The notes: generated by a model from the sequence alone, not told the origin. A stretch of DNA of 64,000 nt from Chitinophaga tropicalis (GCF_009758205.1 NZ_WRXN01000002.1:186001-250000), one strand, 5' to 3'. Positions 52,137-63,100 are shown, counted from the stretch's first letter. Program-made: numbers and translations.

Positions 52137-53033
52137 ATGACCACTAAGAGTACTGTCCTGTTGACGAGCCTTATCTTCATTTCCGCAATCTCGTCCGGGC
52201 AGGTTAAGAGGACAATTATCCCGGCATTGAATCCAGGGGAACAATACATTTTCAGGAACACCGCTATTTCCGACATTCACGAAGACGCGGTGCGTACTAT
52301 TAATCAGAATTTTTCAACCAGCTGGTTCCTGCGTGTAATAGGAAAGACGCCGGAAGGTAAGTTAATGCTCAAAGCCACTTACCTGAAGCTTAACCAGAGA
52401 ACGGAGCACCTGTTTACGCATGATCTTACCGGCTTTAACTCGGACGACTTCAAAGAGTTTGTAATGAAGAGCGCTACTGATGAAATTCGTGTGCAGAATG
52501 AGCGGCTGCGTAAAATGGGTGAGGGTATGCTGGGAAAATCATTTACCGTTTACATCAATTCTGATTGGCGGGTAGATGAGGTAACCGGGGTGGATACACT
52601 GATAAATAATGTTCTTGCCGGTATGGGAGAGGAAGATCCTGCTTTTATGCAGGGATTCGGAAAGAGCATGAAAGGTACGGTTAATAATGAAGAGATCAGG
52701 AAGGTCTTTGATGCTGCTCTTGCTTATATTCCCGAAGAGGCGGTAGGAGTGGGAGACAAGTGGAGTAAGGATGAGAATCACCAGATCGGTCCTTTAAAAG
52801 TAGATTACACAGTGAAGTCGGAGGAAGGGAATAATATGGAAATTGCGGTGTCCTCAGCTTCTGCTATCAATAATGACATCCAGGTATCTTATTCCAGGAA
52901 AGGAACTATCACTGTAGATACTAAAACAGGATTGCTGGTTTCTTCTTCTGTAAAGGATGATATGAAACCCAGGGCCGGGAATTTTACAAGATTAGTAATA
53001 AAGACCGTAAAGAATGAGTTGCAGAAGAAATAA
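52137..53033 (+). CDS. Secreted protein of DUF6263-like type, unknown function
   Basis: This 298-residue protein has an N-terminal signal segment (STVLLTSLIFISAISSGQ). The mature part alternates long beta-strands and helices: WFLRVIGKTPEGKLMLKATY, MGEGMLGKSFTVYINSDWRV, LAYIPEEAVGVGDKWSKDEN and YSRKGTITVDTKTGLLVSSS. This resembles a periplasmic DUF6263-type family, in which a substrate-free beta-sandwich has been proposed; I am not certain of the family name. It has its own -7 element and a terminator, so it is monocistronic. No link to the siderophore genes is visible. Confidence 0.6.
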   Translation: MTTKSTVLLTSLIFISAISSGQVKRTIIPALNPGEQYIFRNTAISDIHEDAVRTINQNFSTSWFLRVIGKTPEGKLMLKATYLKLNQRTEHLFTHDLTGFNSDDFKEFVMKSATDEIRVQNERLRKMGEGMLGKSFTVYINSDWRVDEVTGVDTLINNVLAGMGEEDPAFMQGFGKSMKGTVNNEEIRKVFDAALAYIPEEAVGVGDKWSKDENHQIGPLKVDYTVKSEEGNNMEIAVSSASAINNDIQVSYSRKGTITVDTKTGLLVSSSVKDDMKPRAGNFTRLVIKTVKNELQKK

Positions 53034-53051
53034 CTGATTGCTAAGTTTTCA

Positions 53052-53087
53052 AAAAGAGCTGTCCTTTTTAAAGAGGATAGCTCTTTT
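53052..53087 (+). terminator. Intrinsic terminator, possibly bidirectional
   Basis: Arms AAAAGAGCT and AGCTCTTTT, extended inward by GTCC / GGAT, enclose a T-rich loop. It lies between the stops of two convergent genes (53033 and 53093). Confidence 0.7.
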
Positions 53088-53092
53088 GGGAT

Positions 53093-53503
53093 TTAATCGC
53101 ATACAGGCTTATCTTTCCAGCATTTGTACATGTTCTCCTCGCTTTTCAGACAATCAGGAAAATATTCATCAAATAAAACTACATAGTTCTCGGGATCCTC
53201 CGGTAATATTACAACAAAAAGTTTCCTGCCTGCATAATGGACGGAGGATCGGAAAGCGCTCTGCCTCATTTCATATTTTTTATTCTTAAAGTAATATATA
53301 CCGTGAAATGAAAGACCTCTATTAGAACTGCTTACTTCTGTAATAGTTCCTACTACATAAACGCCTGCTTCTTTTAGCTTTTCCTTATATCTGTCTTCAC
53401 TGATAGAGAGAAAGATCGTGCCTGCAAAAAAAATAATACCTAAAGCAATAAAGGGTAAAAGACTCTTGAAAAAACTTTTAACTTCCCTGGTTGCGTTATC
53501 CAT
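53093..53503 (-). CDS. Small membrane-anchored protein, unknown function
   Basis: The 136-residue product begins with a short cytoplasmic helix (MDNATREVKSFFKSLLP) and one transmembrane helix (FIALGIIFFAGTIFLSI). The outer part is a small beta domain with GVYVVGTITEVSS, FHGIYYFKNKKYEMR and AGRKLFVVILPEDPENYVVL, which looks like the DUF3592-type single-pass proteins, ending in a cysteine-containing tail (CLKSEENMYKCWKDKPVC). A -7 element lies at 53527-53534. The in-frame ATG at 53521 is an alternative start. No partner gene is obvious; it is convergent with the DUF6263-like gene. The family assignment is tentative. Confidence 0.55.
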   Translation of the reverse strand: MDNATREVKSFFKSLLPFIALGIIFFAGTIFLSISEDRYKEKLKEAGVYVVGTITEVSSSNRGLSFHGIYYFKNKKYEMRQSAFRSSVHYAGRKLFVVILPEDPENYVVLFDEYFPDCLKSEENMYKCWKDKPVCD

Positions 53504-53526
53504 CTGGTTTGTTTTTAACAATCTTT

Positions 53527-53534
53527 CAAAGATA
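53527..53534 (-). promoter_or_regulatory. Bacteroidota -7 promoter element (minus strand)
   Basis: The minus strand reads TATCTTTG, an exact TAnnTTTG match, 24 bases before the preferred start at 53503. Confidence 0.45.
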
Positions 53535-53680
53535 GATATATATTGATATTTTTATATGCAAATATTGGTTATTGCCGGGCGAAGAGGATTAACAAAACCA
53601 AGGTTGAGAAGAGAATGACTACATTTTTGTATATGGATACTGGTATTATGGTATGAAGATCTAAGGTATTATTATTAGTT

Positions 53681-54130
53681 TCAAATAATTTCTACAGATG
53701 GCTCTTTCGATTTCTCCTTTTTATGGCTACCCAGTGCATAACCGCCACCGCCACTTATAACCGTAGTTGCGGTTAATTCTATAATTCTCATTGCAATTTC
53801 CTGATTACCGCTATATATGCAATAGATAAAAACTCCAGCTATAATCAGGACTACAGAAATCAATGAAGCATAAAGTAATAATCTGGTTTTGAATATATGT
53901 CTTGGCACATTTCGAAGATATTCTTCCTGGAGTTTTATATTTTTCAACGCAAGTTCGTGAGCCTGTTCCAACTCCTTACCACGTACCTGTAATTCCAGTT
54001 GCTTATACTTTATTTCCTCTTTATGATTAGTTACAAGCTCATAAAGGATTGCTTCATTGACTACGGTATCACTACTTAATTTGTTTGAGTTCGAACCATG
54101 GGTATACCTTGGCTTGCTATCTTGTGACAT
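53681..54130 (-). CDS. Two-helix membrane protein with coiled-coil, in the RHS locus
   Basis: The 149-residue product has a polar N-terminus, a long charged helix likely to form a coiled coil (EEIKYKQLELQVRGKELEQA), and two hydrophobic helices (TRLLLYASLISVVLIIAGVFIY and IIELTATTVISGGGGYALGS). A lysine-rich tail ends it. It starts 14 bases inside the end of the preceding 74-residue gene, so translation is probably coupled. It lies downstream of the RHS toxin and its CPCC gene on the same strand. No family is recognised. It may be a second immunity or accessory membrane protein, or an unrelated gene. Confidence 0.6.
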   Translation of the reverse strand: MSQDSKPRYTHGSNSNKLSSDTVVNEAILYELVTNHKEEIKYKQLELQVRGKELEQAHELALKNIKLQEEYLRNVPRHIFKTRLLLYASLISVVLIIAGVFIYCIYSGNQEIAMRIIELTATTVISGGGGYALGSHKKEKSKEPSVEII

Positions 54131-54341
54131 ATTTATATCCGGGTTTTAACTTTACCCGCACACAACCACAGATATCATTACTTCCTAAAACAGGAGGTAT
54201 GAAGGTAGCATTTTGAATAGCAGGCCTGTTCTTTTTAAGTAATTTGATATACGCTTGTGGAGTCAACAATTTTTCATTCTGCAGGTCTAACTTGATTTCT
54301 TTTAACTGGATCATATTCGATATTTTTGGTGTAATTAACAA
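54117..54341 (-). CDS. Small protein of unknown function, overlaps the next gene
   Basis: The 74-residue protein starts MLITPKISNMIQLKEIKLDL and continues with a basic helical part (QAYIKLLKKNRPAIQ) and a C-terminal IPPVLGSNDICGCVRVKLKP. There is no signal peptide or membrane helix. An in-frame ATG at 54311 would shorten it to 64 residues. The gene overlaps the next by 14 bases, which argues for a real, coupled pair. It lies 143 bases after the CPCC gene. The function is unknown; the small, basic nature would fit a regulator or a DNA-binding partner, but no motif shows that. Confidence 0.45.
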   Translation of the reverse strand: MLITPKISNMIQLKEIKLDLQNEKLLTPQAYIKLLKKNRPAIQNATFIPPVLGSNDICGCVRVKLKPGYKYVTR

Positions 54342-54484
54342 ATCTCTACTTAAAAGCTAACATACCGAAGGTACACACAACCATCCGGTTTTTCTCATCT
54401 CCCCAACACATTTTTAAGCACTGAATAAACTGAACAAAACATACCTATTGAATGAAATGGCTGCCCTCCATTGCACTGCATAGT

Positions 54485-54742
54485 TCATAACTCATCTTCA
54501 TTCGGGGCCCTTACAAGAGCCTTAAATTGTTCTTCAATCGCCCCAAAGTTTTTGAAGTTTTCCCGTGCTTGATTTAAACTTACTCTATTAGCTCCGCCTG
54601 TATAATCAAGATCATGAAGTTGAATGCCATCATCTTCCCAATAGCAAACCGGGCAAAGTTGGAATGTATTATCGGGTTGAGTTTCTAAAGTGTAATATCC
54701 ACAACAGGGACATTGATATTTATTAAAGCGGTTAATTTCCAT
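54485..54742 (-). CDS. Cysteine-rich CPCC-type protein, probable immunity protein of the RHS toxin
   Basis: The 85-residue protein has the CPCC family signature: YQCPCCGYYTLET near the N-terminus and LCPVCYWEDDGIQ twenty residues later, so four or five cysteines can form a zinc ribbon. The rest reads GGANRVSLNQARENFKNFG and is acidic at the end (APNEDEL). CPCC-domain genes are often found directly after polymorphic toxin genes. Here the start lies inside the last codons of the 1809-residue RHS gene (11-base overlap), a tight coupling expected of an immunity gene. The pairing is inferred from position and family habit. Confidence 0.75.
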   Translation of the reverse strand: MEINRFNKYQCPCCGYYTLETQPDNTFQLCPVCYWEDDGIQLHDLDYTGGANRVSLNQARENFKNFGAIEEQFKALVRAPNEDEL

Positions 54743-57700
54743 ATTTTCTTATTTGGTTCAAAAAATATTTCAGTCCTTCTTCTGGACGAAAAAATGTTTC
54801 GATATATCCACTTGGATGTACGGTTAAAAATTCTTCTGTTGCACTATTAAATCTAAATATCCAACCTTTTTTAGACGTAAATCCCATAATATTCCCACCT
54901 ACTTCACTTTCCGCTAATCGTATTGCTCTACTATAATATGCGGCTTTGGATATTGATCCCCACTGAGACCATTCGTCTGCATGTCTGCCAAATTTATAAT
55001 CAAGCCTTGGAAATCTACCAGCAGTTATCACTTTCGCTGGCAAACTTGCAAGTAAAGGAACAACAGCCTTAAATGCCTGACCTCCTGCATAATCAGTAGC
55101 AAAAGTACTCGTCACATTCACAAACCCTCTCACTCGCTCTACTTCCGTAACCATTCTCCCATCAATATGACTTATCGCAGAACGGTCAAGAAAAGGATTC
55201 AAGCTCTGAAACGTGGTCCATGCACCGTCAACAGGCTCATATGTTACTTTAGCGAAAAAATTATCACTCGCAGCCCAGTTATCCTTCCAATCAGGTATAT
55301 ATTCCTTTACCGTACCAATATTAGCAGAAGGCGCCGCCGGAATATTATTACCATATAACTTATGCAATGTGGTCGACAAACTACGTAAAGCTGCAGCTTG
55401 CTGTAACAGCTCCTTCCGTTTGATAGCGGCATCCAAAGCAAGATAACTACTTGTAGTAAACGTCCGCGGACCTTCAAATATACCGGAATTTGTCACAAGA
55501 GCAGATTCTATGCTTAGCGAAGCATCCGGGCTAACAGTGATACCATTAAGTTGAACAGGATGCCCCAGGTTTATGACGTCATTTACTTCACTACCACCAC
55601 CAACCCAATCAGTAAACTTACCAACCAGTCTCTTAAGAGACTTAAGCCATCCGGGAGGATCATCACCTAAAGGATCTGCAAAGTTAACCGGGTTATTAAA
55701 GTTACTATTATATCCCGAGATGGAAGCATATTTAGCCGAGACCGGATCTATCTGCAACCACCTGCCGATCTGGGGATCCAATGTACGATAGAAAGCATCA
55801 TATAACTCCAGGTCAAATTCAGATACTTTTTCTATACCATTATAAAGGTAGTTATTCTGAGGCCTGTTCATAGCCGCACTGCTAAGCCCTTTTATCTGTA
55901 ACCCGAAGGGGTAATAACTATTTTCCTGTAAAAGATGCCCTGTGTTATGCTTTACAACCAGATCATCAAAATAAACATCAGTACCGCTCTCATTACTCGT
56001 GTATACATACAGGTACCCGTTTTTCGATACTCTCAACTGACTCGCTAAAGCAGCTACTTCTCCCGGCTGACTAACCCTGATGGCCCCACCATTTACAAAC
56101 TGGAAATGATCATCGAACAGTGTATAATTCAGATATGCCTTAGGCACTGTGGAAGCGGGATTATCGTTTTGATTATTCCGAACAAAAGTGCTGAAATCCT
56201 GTTGATTCAGAATTATTCCATTGACGCCTTCAAGAAGATTGCCTTTACCATTGGAAACAACACTTGAAGGACCAAGCAATACATTAACCAGCTGATTTAC
56301 AATTTCATTTACAGGCTTATCAGGAGTGTTATTGTCGGGGGAGTTTGTCTGGTAATAGGAGAGTACTCCCAATTCCAGTTGATCATCAGCCATTACTCTT
56401 AATACTTTTCCCGTACCTATTCTCCTGTTTACGTCGTTATAATTAAGCCTGATGAACTTCCTGTTCTGGTTTCCATTATAATCATAGAACTTATGATTTG
56501 AAGGTATATCATCAACCACGGCAGGAAAACCAAACAACTCTCTTTCCGGCAATACAGGCGCCGGGTTGGGATTATCCTCATGAGATGCTTTGTAATAATA
56601 TTGATTTGTTTCTTCTGTAATAACTGTACGTGTATTCCCTAAATGATCTGTAAGGAAGTAATCGTAAATAAAATCCCCCGCTGCATTCTTTCTGATCCGC
56701 CCTTCATCAGATAAGATAAATTGTAGTTCATTGTTTTTATAAACAGCACCACCCAGATAAGTATATGTATTTTGGACGGAGCCATTGTTAACGATGCGTT
56801 GCAGCAGGTTGCCTTTTATATCTCTTACATAAGAGATGTACTTGCCCGCATCATTGCTAACTTCAAGTCTCTCTGGTTTACCAAGTAAATAGTTATATGT
56901 CAACCTGATACCCCTGTTCTTATCAGTAAGCAGATTACCAGCTACATCATATGTGTAATCTGTCGTATCATTACGTCCGCTGTAATTCCTGAAATCATTC
57001 TGCTCTTTATTCCCCTGGGTATCAGTCACCCCGCTTAAACGGTTACTGGACGGAGTATAATGATAGGTCAGGTCATCAATCGTCGTTTTTACCTTTCCTG
57101 GCAACATACCATCTTCTTTCATTTTAAGAATATTGCCGTTGTCGTCATATTTCGGTATGTCAACGGAATAATCTTCCTCACTACTATTCCAGTTCCCGGA
57201 AGAATTCTGGGAATATGCTGCTTTAGTCAACCTGTTATGGGTATCATAGATATATCCGTACGCATGAGCGGCGTCTCCATCTCCCTTCCTTCGCCATATA
57301 ACGCCGGAAATATTCCCATCCAGCTTTCTACTTGAAAAGCCATTATCATAAGATAATTCCATTCCAAAATAATTGCCACCCGTTCTACCCGTTGCATAGG
57401 ATGAGTTTACCCCTTTCACACGCCCCTGAAGGTCATAGTCGTAATGGAGTGTTTCCAATCCCTGTGACAATATCACAGTCTTTACCCTGTTTAGCTCATC
57501 ATAAGCATATTCCGCTACTAACTTATCTGTAGGAGTGCTGTTATTGCCGGCATAATGATATTTCTGCTTTATGTTCCCGTTATCATCATATTCTATACGC
57601 TGCCTTACATAGATAAGAGGGTCCTTAACACTAAGAGGATTACTTATCCTGCTAAAAGAAGAAAGTAGTTTACCATTATAATCATAAAGATAGGAAGTGA

Positions 57701-60161
57701 CATCCGTCCCCCCTGTAACATTCGTCGCCAACTGCTGGAGGATACGGCCCTTATCATCATAATAGAGCGTACTCCTGGTCCAGCCTGTTTTACCGGGAAT
57801 ACTGGTTTTATAACCGGTAAGCTTCCCAGCGGTGTTGGCAGATGGTGAATACGCAATCTCCGCATAGGGATTGCCACCAGCATCAAGACTAAAATGCCTG
57901 TCGAATGACAGGGCGCCCTCCCAGGCATAGTTGTCGTAGTAATAGATGATCAGGGGAGTATAATTGCTTAACCCAGGTAATGGATTGTTTACAGTAAACC
58001 TTTCTGTTGTTTCAGTAGCGCTGATATCAGTATAAGCGTCGAAGCCCGCATTATCCCCGCTGTCAAAATTGCCAAGAAAATTAACGCTTTTGGACGCCAC
58101 ATATTGAGGCTTATTTTCATTATTATAAATGAAAAGGTCCGGAGATAGAGGTGTCCGGACGGTTATCCCCGTACTGCCAGATGCCTGATCCATCAATGCC
58201 TGCAGGCTTTCCCGGCTGGCAGCGGTATTCGTGTACAGAGCCACCATTACTACGCGGTCCAGCCCATCATAAAAATATAATAACCATTCTCCTTTGTTCC
58301 TGCTGATCAGACCTGCATCCCGTAAAAGCACCGGCCTGTTACGGTTATCGTATACAATATCAGATCGTGCATCTATTCCTGCTTTTTCCATGGAAACTAC
58401 CCTTCCCTTAGCATCATAATAGTATTTATAACAGAGGTTCTTAAGCGCGTTATTGCCTCCAAAATCCCAGCTGGGAGAATCTCCAAACGATTTTATAGCC
58501 ATCGGAGGGAGGATATAGCGCAGATTGTCCATATCATCATATACATAGTATGTCCTGAGTTCATCCTGGCAGGCAGGCGTAATTCCCTGTCGGGAACACA
58601 TTACAATTTTCCCGTTTTGGTCTGAATACTGACAGGACCTGGTATTCTCCACGTCTGTGATAACCCGGACAGTCAGCGTACCGGGCTGGTACTCCGCATG
58701 GCTAACAGGTACATCGTCATCTTTTATCCGCCATATCCGCACATGTTCACTTGCATTATTTATTCTTACGGATTCTGTAGTGCCGGTATTACTACCACTA
58801 TAACTTTTACCCGGTATGAAATCTTTTACCGTACCACTTGCCGGCGATGCTTCCGGAACTGACCTGCCGTAAAAGAAATTTTCTTTGTTCTGTGTAAAGT
58901 TGTTGTAAAAGGTAGGTTGTGCCGTCTGTATATCTGTCCGGAATTTTCCTTTTTGATTGGCATCTGTATGTGCAAGGTAAGGCAGATGGCTCAGAAGCTG
59001 TCTGCCATATTGATCATACTGCATAAACGATACAAGGTCTTCGGAGGCAGGTCCTATGTTTTGCGCTACAGATTCCAGTTCACGTTTTAGTCCATCTACA
59101 TAAACAGTACCTTTCATTATATCCCGCTTCCCGGTTAACCCTTTTGCCTGCTCAGGAGTCGATATACCAGGTCTTAAAACCGTATAGGATATAATGCTGT
59201 TCAGGTTACTGGTATTCAAACTGGTATAATTGGGCGGGGATATTACCGGCTCGCTGCCCTGTACCACTGTCGCATCGGGCATATTAACGGATGCCAGGGA
59301 TTTAACCAGTATCTGCACACTATTGCTGGCAGCCGATTGTCCTGAAGAAAATACCTTCCTTCTGAAGTAAGTGGTCTGCGTCAACGCAGGCGGCTGATAG
59401 TCACCGCCGGTAGCTCCCGTTATGATATTCCAGTTGGTTTCATCCTCACTGGTTTCCCATTGAAAAGTATAACCTCCTGCGCCGCCGCTGGCGTTGGTTA
59501 AAGTCACCAGCTTAGCAGGTATTGAACCAGGCTGTATTATCTGCGGAGCAGTGATCTCCCCACCGTTTAAAAGGCTGACCAGGTCCACGCTGATGATATT
59601 TGAATAGGCAACACTCGTACTATTGGTGACTTTTCTCCGTATAAATAACTTTCTGTCAAAGAAAGTACTGCCTGTACAGTCTCTGCTAATGGCGCCTGAA
59701 ACAGGCAGCCAGTCATTCTCATTATAAGACTCTTCCCATTGATAATTGTATGGAGTATTATTAAAAGCCCCCCAGCTACCCGAAGCGGACTGCACATTCC
59801 TGAAACTTGTATAGGACAACACCTGGTTTGTTACAAACGTCTGTATACTACTGCCGATAGTACCACCATTTAATGGTGACAATACCGGAACGCTATAGCA
59901 TTGGGTATAACGCGTTCCGTTGATGTAATAATCCACTGCCAGTGTGGCTTCTCCTGCCTGGGTCCATTGAATGGTGATGATGGTGCCGGCATTTTCGCCT
60001 ATCACAGTGCCATGAGCTGACACATTCCAGTGTATCCTGGTAGCCGTTGAAGCAATGTTATAATTCCTGGTAACTCCAACGTCAACCGCGCCAATCTGGC
60101 TGCATTGGGCATAAGACAAGTTTGAAGCCAGCAAGGCAACAAATAAGTATATTATTCTCAT
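54732..60161 (-). CDS. Secreted RHS-repeat protein with C-terminal toxin domain
   Basis: The 1809-residue protein has a signal peptide (IIYLFVALLASNLSYAQ) and PKD/Ig-like repeats to about residue 300 (GGYTFQWETSEDETNW). A long stretch of YD/RHS repeats follows (YYYDAKGRVVSMEKAG, YEYDDNGN-type, YTYDVAGNLLTDKNRG). The RHS core ends near residue 1499 (FYRTLDPQIGRWLQIDPVS, then NFADPLG). The last 310 residues are unlike the core; the final 95 (from KFGRHADEWSQW, His1727, through GYIETFFRPEEGLKYFLNQ) resemble small RNase toxins of the BECR fold. The core should encapsulate and deliver this tip. It follows its RHS partner by 9 bases and overlaps the CPCC gene. Confidence 0.88.
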   Translation of the reverse strand: MRIIYLFVALLASNLSYAQCSQIGAVDVGVTRNYNIASTATRIHWNVSAHGTVIGENAGTIITIQWTQAGEATLAVDYYINGTRYTQCYSVPVLSPLNGGTIGSSIQTFVTNQVLSYTSFRNVQSASGSWGAFNNTPYNYQWEESYNENDWLPVSGAISRDCTGSTFFDRKLFIRRKVTNSTSVAYSNIISVDLVSLLNGGEITAPQIIQPGSIPAKLVTLTNASGGAGGYTFQWETSEDETNWNIITGATGGDYQPPALTQTTYFRRKVFSSGQSAASNSVQILVKSLASVNMPDATVVQGSEPVISPPNYTSLNTSNLNSIISYTVLRPGISTPEQAKGLTGKRDIMKGTVYVDGLKRELESVAQNIGPASEDLVSFMQYDQYGRQLLSHLPYLAHTDANQKGKFRTDIQTAQPTFYNNFTQNKENFFYGRSVPEASPASGTVKDFIPGKSYSGSNTGTTESVRINNASEHVRIWRIKDDDVPVSHAEYQPGTLTVRVITDVENTRSCQYSDQNGKIVMCSRQGITPACQDELRTYYVYDDMDNLRYILPPMAIKSFGDSPSWDFGGNNALKNLCYKYYYDAKGRVVSMEKAGIDARSDIVYDNRNRPVLLRDAGLISRNKGEWLLYFYDGLDRVVMVALYTNTAASRESLQALMDQASGSTGITVRTPLSPDLFIYNNENKPQYVASKSVNFLGNFDSGDNAGFDAYTDISATETTERFTVNNPLPGLSNYTPLIIYYYDNYAWEGALSFDRHFSLDAGGNPYAEIAYSPSANTAGKLTGYKTSIPGKTGWTRSTLYYDDKGRILQQLATNVTGGTDVTSYLYDYNGKLLSSFSRISNPLSVKDPLIYVRQRIEYDDNGNIKQKYHYAGNNSTPTDKLVAEYAYDELNRVKTVILSQGLETLHYDYDLQGRVKGVNSSYATGRTGGNYFGMELSYDNGFSSRKLDGNISGVIWRRKGDGDAAHAYGYIYDTHNRLTKAAYSQNSSGNWNSSEEDYSVDIPKYDDNGNILKMKEDGMLPGKVKTTIDDLTYHYTPSSNRLSGVTDTQGNKEQNDFRNYSGRNDTTDYTYDVAGNLLTDKNRGIRLTYNYLLGKPERLEVSNDAGKYISYVRDIKGNLLQRIVNNGSVQNTYTYLGGAVYKNNELQFILSDEGRIRKNAAGDFIYDYFLTDHLGNTRTVITEETNQYYYKASHEDNPNPAPVLPERELFGFPAVVDDIPSNHKFYDYNGNQNRKFIRLNYNDVNRRIGTGKVLRVMADDQLELGVLSYYQTNSPDNNTPDKPVNEIVNQLVNVLLGPSSVVSNGKGNLLEGVNGIILNQQDFSTFVRNNQNDNPASTVPKAYLNYTLFDDHFQFVNGGAIRVSQPGEVAALASQLRVSKNGYLYVYTSNESGTDVYFDDLVVKHNTGHLLQENSYYPFGLQIKGLSSAAMNRPQNNYLYNGIEKVSEFDLELYDAFYRTLDPQIGRWLQIDPVSAKYASISGYNSNFNNPVNFADPLGDDPPGWLKSLKRLVGKFTDWVGGGSEVNDVINLGHPVQLNGITVSPDASLSIESALVTNSGIFEGPRTFTTSSYLALDAAIKRKELLQQAAALRSLSTTLHKLYGNNIPAAPSANIGTVKEYIPDWKDNWAASDNFFAKVTYEPVDGAWTTFQSLNPFLDRSAISHIDGRMVTEVERVRGFVNVTSTFATDYAGGQAFKAVVPLLASLPAKVITAGRFPRLDYKFGRHADEWSQWGSISKAAYYSRAIRLAESEVGGNIMGFTSKKGWIFRFNSATEEFLTVHPSGYIETFFRPEEGLKYFLNQIRKYGN

Positions 60162-60170
60162 ATTGATTCT

Positions 60171-63100
60171 TTAATTACCGGAGTACCTGTATTCAGTGGC
60201 ATTGATAAGATTGCGATCTGCATCGTGAACAGCGGTTAACCTCCCCAGATCATCATAGCTGTAATAGGTACTAATATGATCCGCCCCCGTTTGCGAAATA
60301 ATATTGTAGTACTGATCATAAGTTGTCGATGAAAGTAACGTCTCAGCAGGATGTAATCTCAATTCATCCAGCATACCACTGCCACTTATAGTAATAGCCG
60401 TTGCCTGCTTGATATTGAGAGATACCAATATCCAGCCGTTCTTTACCATTACCTCTTTCTCATTTGTTTTGACACCACCGGATATATGTACGCTGCCATC
60501 TTTTTTCCAGTAGGAAAGAATATAGCTCTTATCTGCATCTAACCCGGTTTTAGTGATGCTCTGGCCCATAGCCATATTCAGGCAATAATCGCCGGAGGGT
60601 ACAGACGGTACCCGAATACTGCCGGATGATGGAACATCCCATGTTCCCATAGCACCAGGCTCAAAACTGCTATAACCTACATCTGCAACAGCAGCATTAT
60701 ATGCCTGTGCTATTATCTTCTCATTATTATCATTATAGATATAAGTGGTCTGCCTGTTTAGGGCGTTGGCAGATACTAAATAACCGGCACTGTTATAAGT
60801 ATAGCTGACCGCCTCTTTAAAATATGTCGCATTTCTCACAGGAACGGAGGGATTGAATTCCCCGGTTACAGCCTTGGACAATGGTTGGCTCGTAGCCAGC
60901 AGATAGACTTTTCCGGGTTTGATTGATCCGGAGGCTGTCTGCATAAATTCAGTGACTTCTGCACCTGTCATCACTTCCTCACTACCTGTCTTATACAACC
61001 AGCTTTCTGAAGAAACAGGAATATTATAGATATGATTGTCTGTCATAAGCTTTGTAACAGCAATACCGGGATAGTCATATGGGTAATAAATGCGCTTTTC
61101 TTCTCTCTCATTAAGACTGTTAAGTGTCGAAACCTTTCTGAGATTATAATACACCGGGTCATACTCATAATCTACTTTTCTAACCTTGCTATCAGGTCCG
61201 GTAAAGCTCTTTTCTACCGTATACGAAAGCTGTATATTGGCGGTAACAGGATAGTATTTATCTGTCCTGAACCTGACAAGGCTGGCATTTGACGCAAACT
61301 GACCGGAAGGACAAATTATATAGAGATCTGGTTTGTAACTTGTCGATGCATACGTATAGACAGCTTCGCTGGAAATATTAGCACTGTACTTATTATAGGT
61401 TTCATGTACAGGCTCATTGGCCTTATTAAATATCAGTTTCCTCTTTATCAGCCCATACAGCCATGGTACACTTCTTTGTTTAAGCGCATAAACCTGCCCT
61501 TGTGCAGGAAAATTGACCGCAAAATCCTTATCTGACGTAAACTCATAAACTGTTTTCCCTATATTGTCCGTAACATCCCCCTCATAAACCTCCACCCTTG
61601 AATAAAGCGCCGGCAGCGGATTCTGATTAGCCGGATGCGCGCTCAGATACACCTGCGACGTCCTGGCTACATTCACCGGGCTTGAAGGGAAAATGTCCTG
61701 CACCACATATGTAATAGCTATTAATGCCAGCGATGTGACCAGGGATGAATAAATACTGCTCACCTTTGTTGAAGCCATCCCGGCCTCTACCGCATTCCTG
61801 CTAACCCCAGCAAGTGCATTATGTGAATATGCGGCAAAGAGAGCTTCCGTCACCGGTACTGCAACAGCATAAGCCATATTGGCGGCCCGGTAAGAACCTG
61901 TTGCCGGAATAATAAGCCGGCTATATGCCGTATCCAGGTACCGGGGAGCTTCATATCCCCAGCCGGATGTCTGTCCGTCCTCCAGCACATACCTGTATTC
62001 TTTCACTACAGCGCTACTGGCTCCAACTCCGTCAGATTCTATGGTCTTCTTCACTCTTATACCCCCGGTCCGGACACTCGTAGTTCCATTGAGAGCTGTA
62101 TTAGCTTCGTATTCATACGTAAGAGCCCCTCCACTGGGATATTTGATGCCGGTTAATGTTCCTGCTCCCATAATACTGATCGTCCCTATTACTGTCCGGT
62201 TAGACGGAATACATAACCTTTGAACATTGGCGTAATGATGTATGTCTGTATCGAAAGGATAATACGTTCCTCCGTTAAAATATCCATAGTGATCAATAGC
62301 CGGAGTATTCCTGGCCGGTACGCCTGACGAACCGGTATTATAAGTGAACTGGTAAGGGTTATCTGCAACCCCATTCCTCCCCAACTTCCTGAAGGCTTTC
62401 AGACATAACCTTGAACTTTCAGCTTCGGCAGGAGTGAAGCCATAGTTGAAGTCCCGGATATCTGTCAGACAGAAATACTGGTAATCGAACTGGTACCCCG
62501 AAATTGTTTGCCCATTCCTGTGGATGGATATTTGTTGCAAAGCCCTGTCACCCGGAAGATCGGCTCTTTGCGCAGTGTAATAGCTAAATACTACCTGGTT
62601 ATTGTCAGGCATATTTATCGCGGTCAACCGCTTCATAATACCCTTATACCTCGGAGTGATTCTCTGAGCTACTATCTGCTGCTGCCCGTTATCAAGTATA
62701 TTGATATTGTAAGACCCCTGTAATCCGGAAATATACTCCAGCTCATAATCCTCATAGGTATACGTGATCTTCTTACCCGTAAGCGGATCACTGATCTCAG
62801 ACAGGTACCAGTTATTGACCGCATAGTAGTTTGTGATCTTATAATTTTGTCCGCAAACATATGTCTGCAGGTTAGCCGGAGCAGGGTCCAGGAAGAATTT
62901 CTTTTGAGCGCCGGTCTCATAAAATATAATCCTGTCAAGGACTTTCTCACTGAAAGTATAACGAATGCCCGATTCATCTATGATAATGAATTTACTCCAG
63001 CGGGTCAGTATTTTGCTGGCGCTGAGATTCTCTGTAATCTTCTCGATCCTTAGTTTGGAATTATCCAGCACCTTGATGCTCCCATCTGTACCCACCACAA

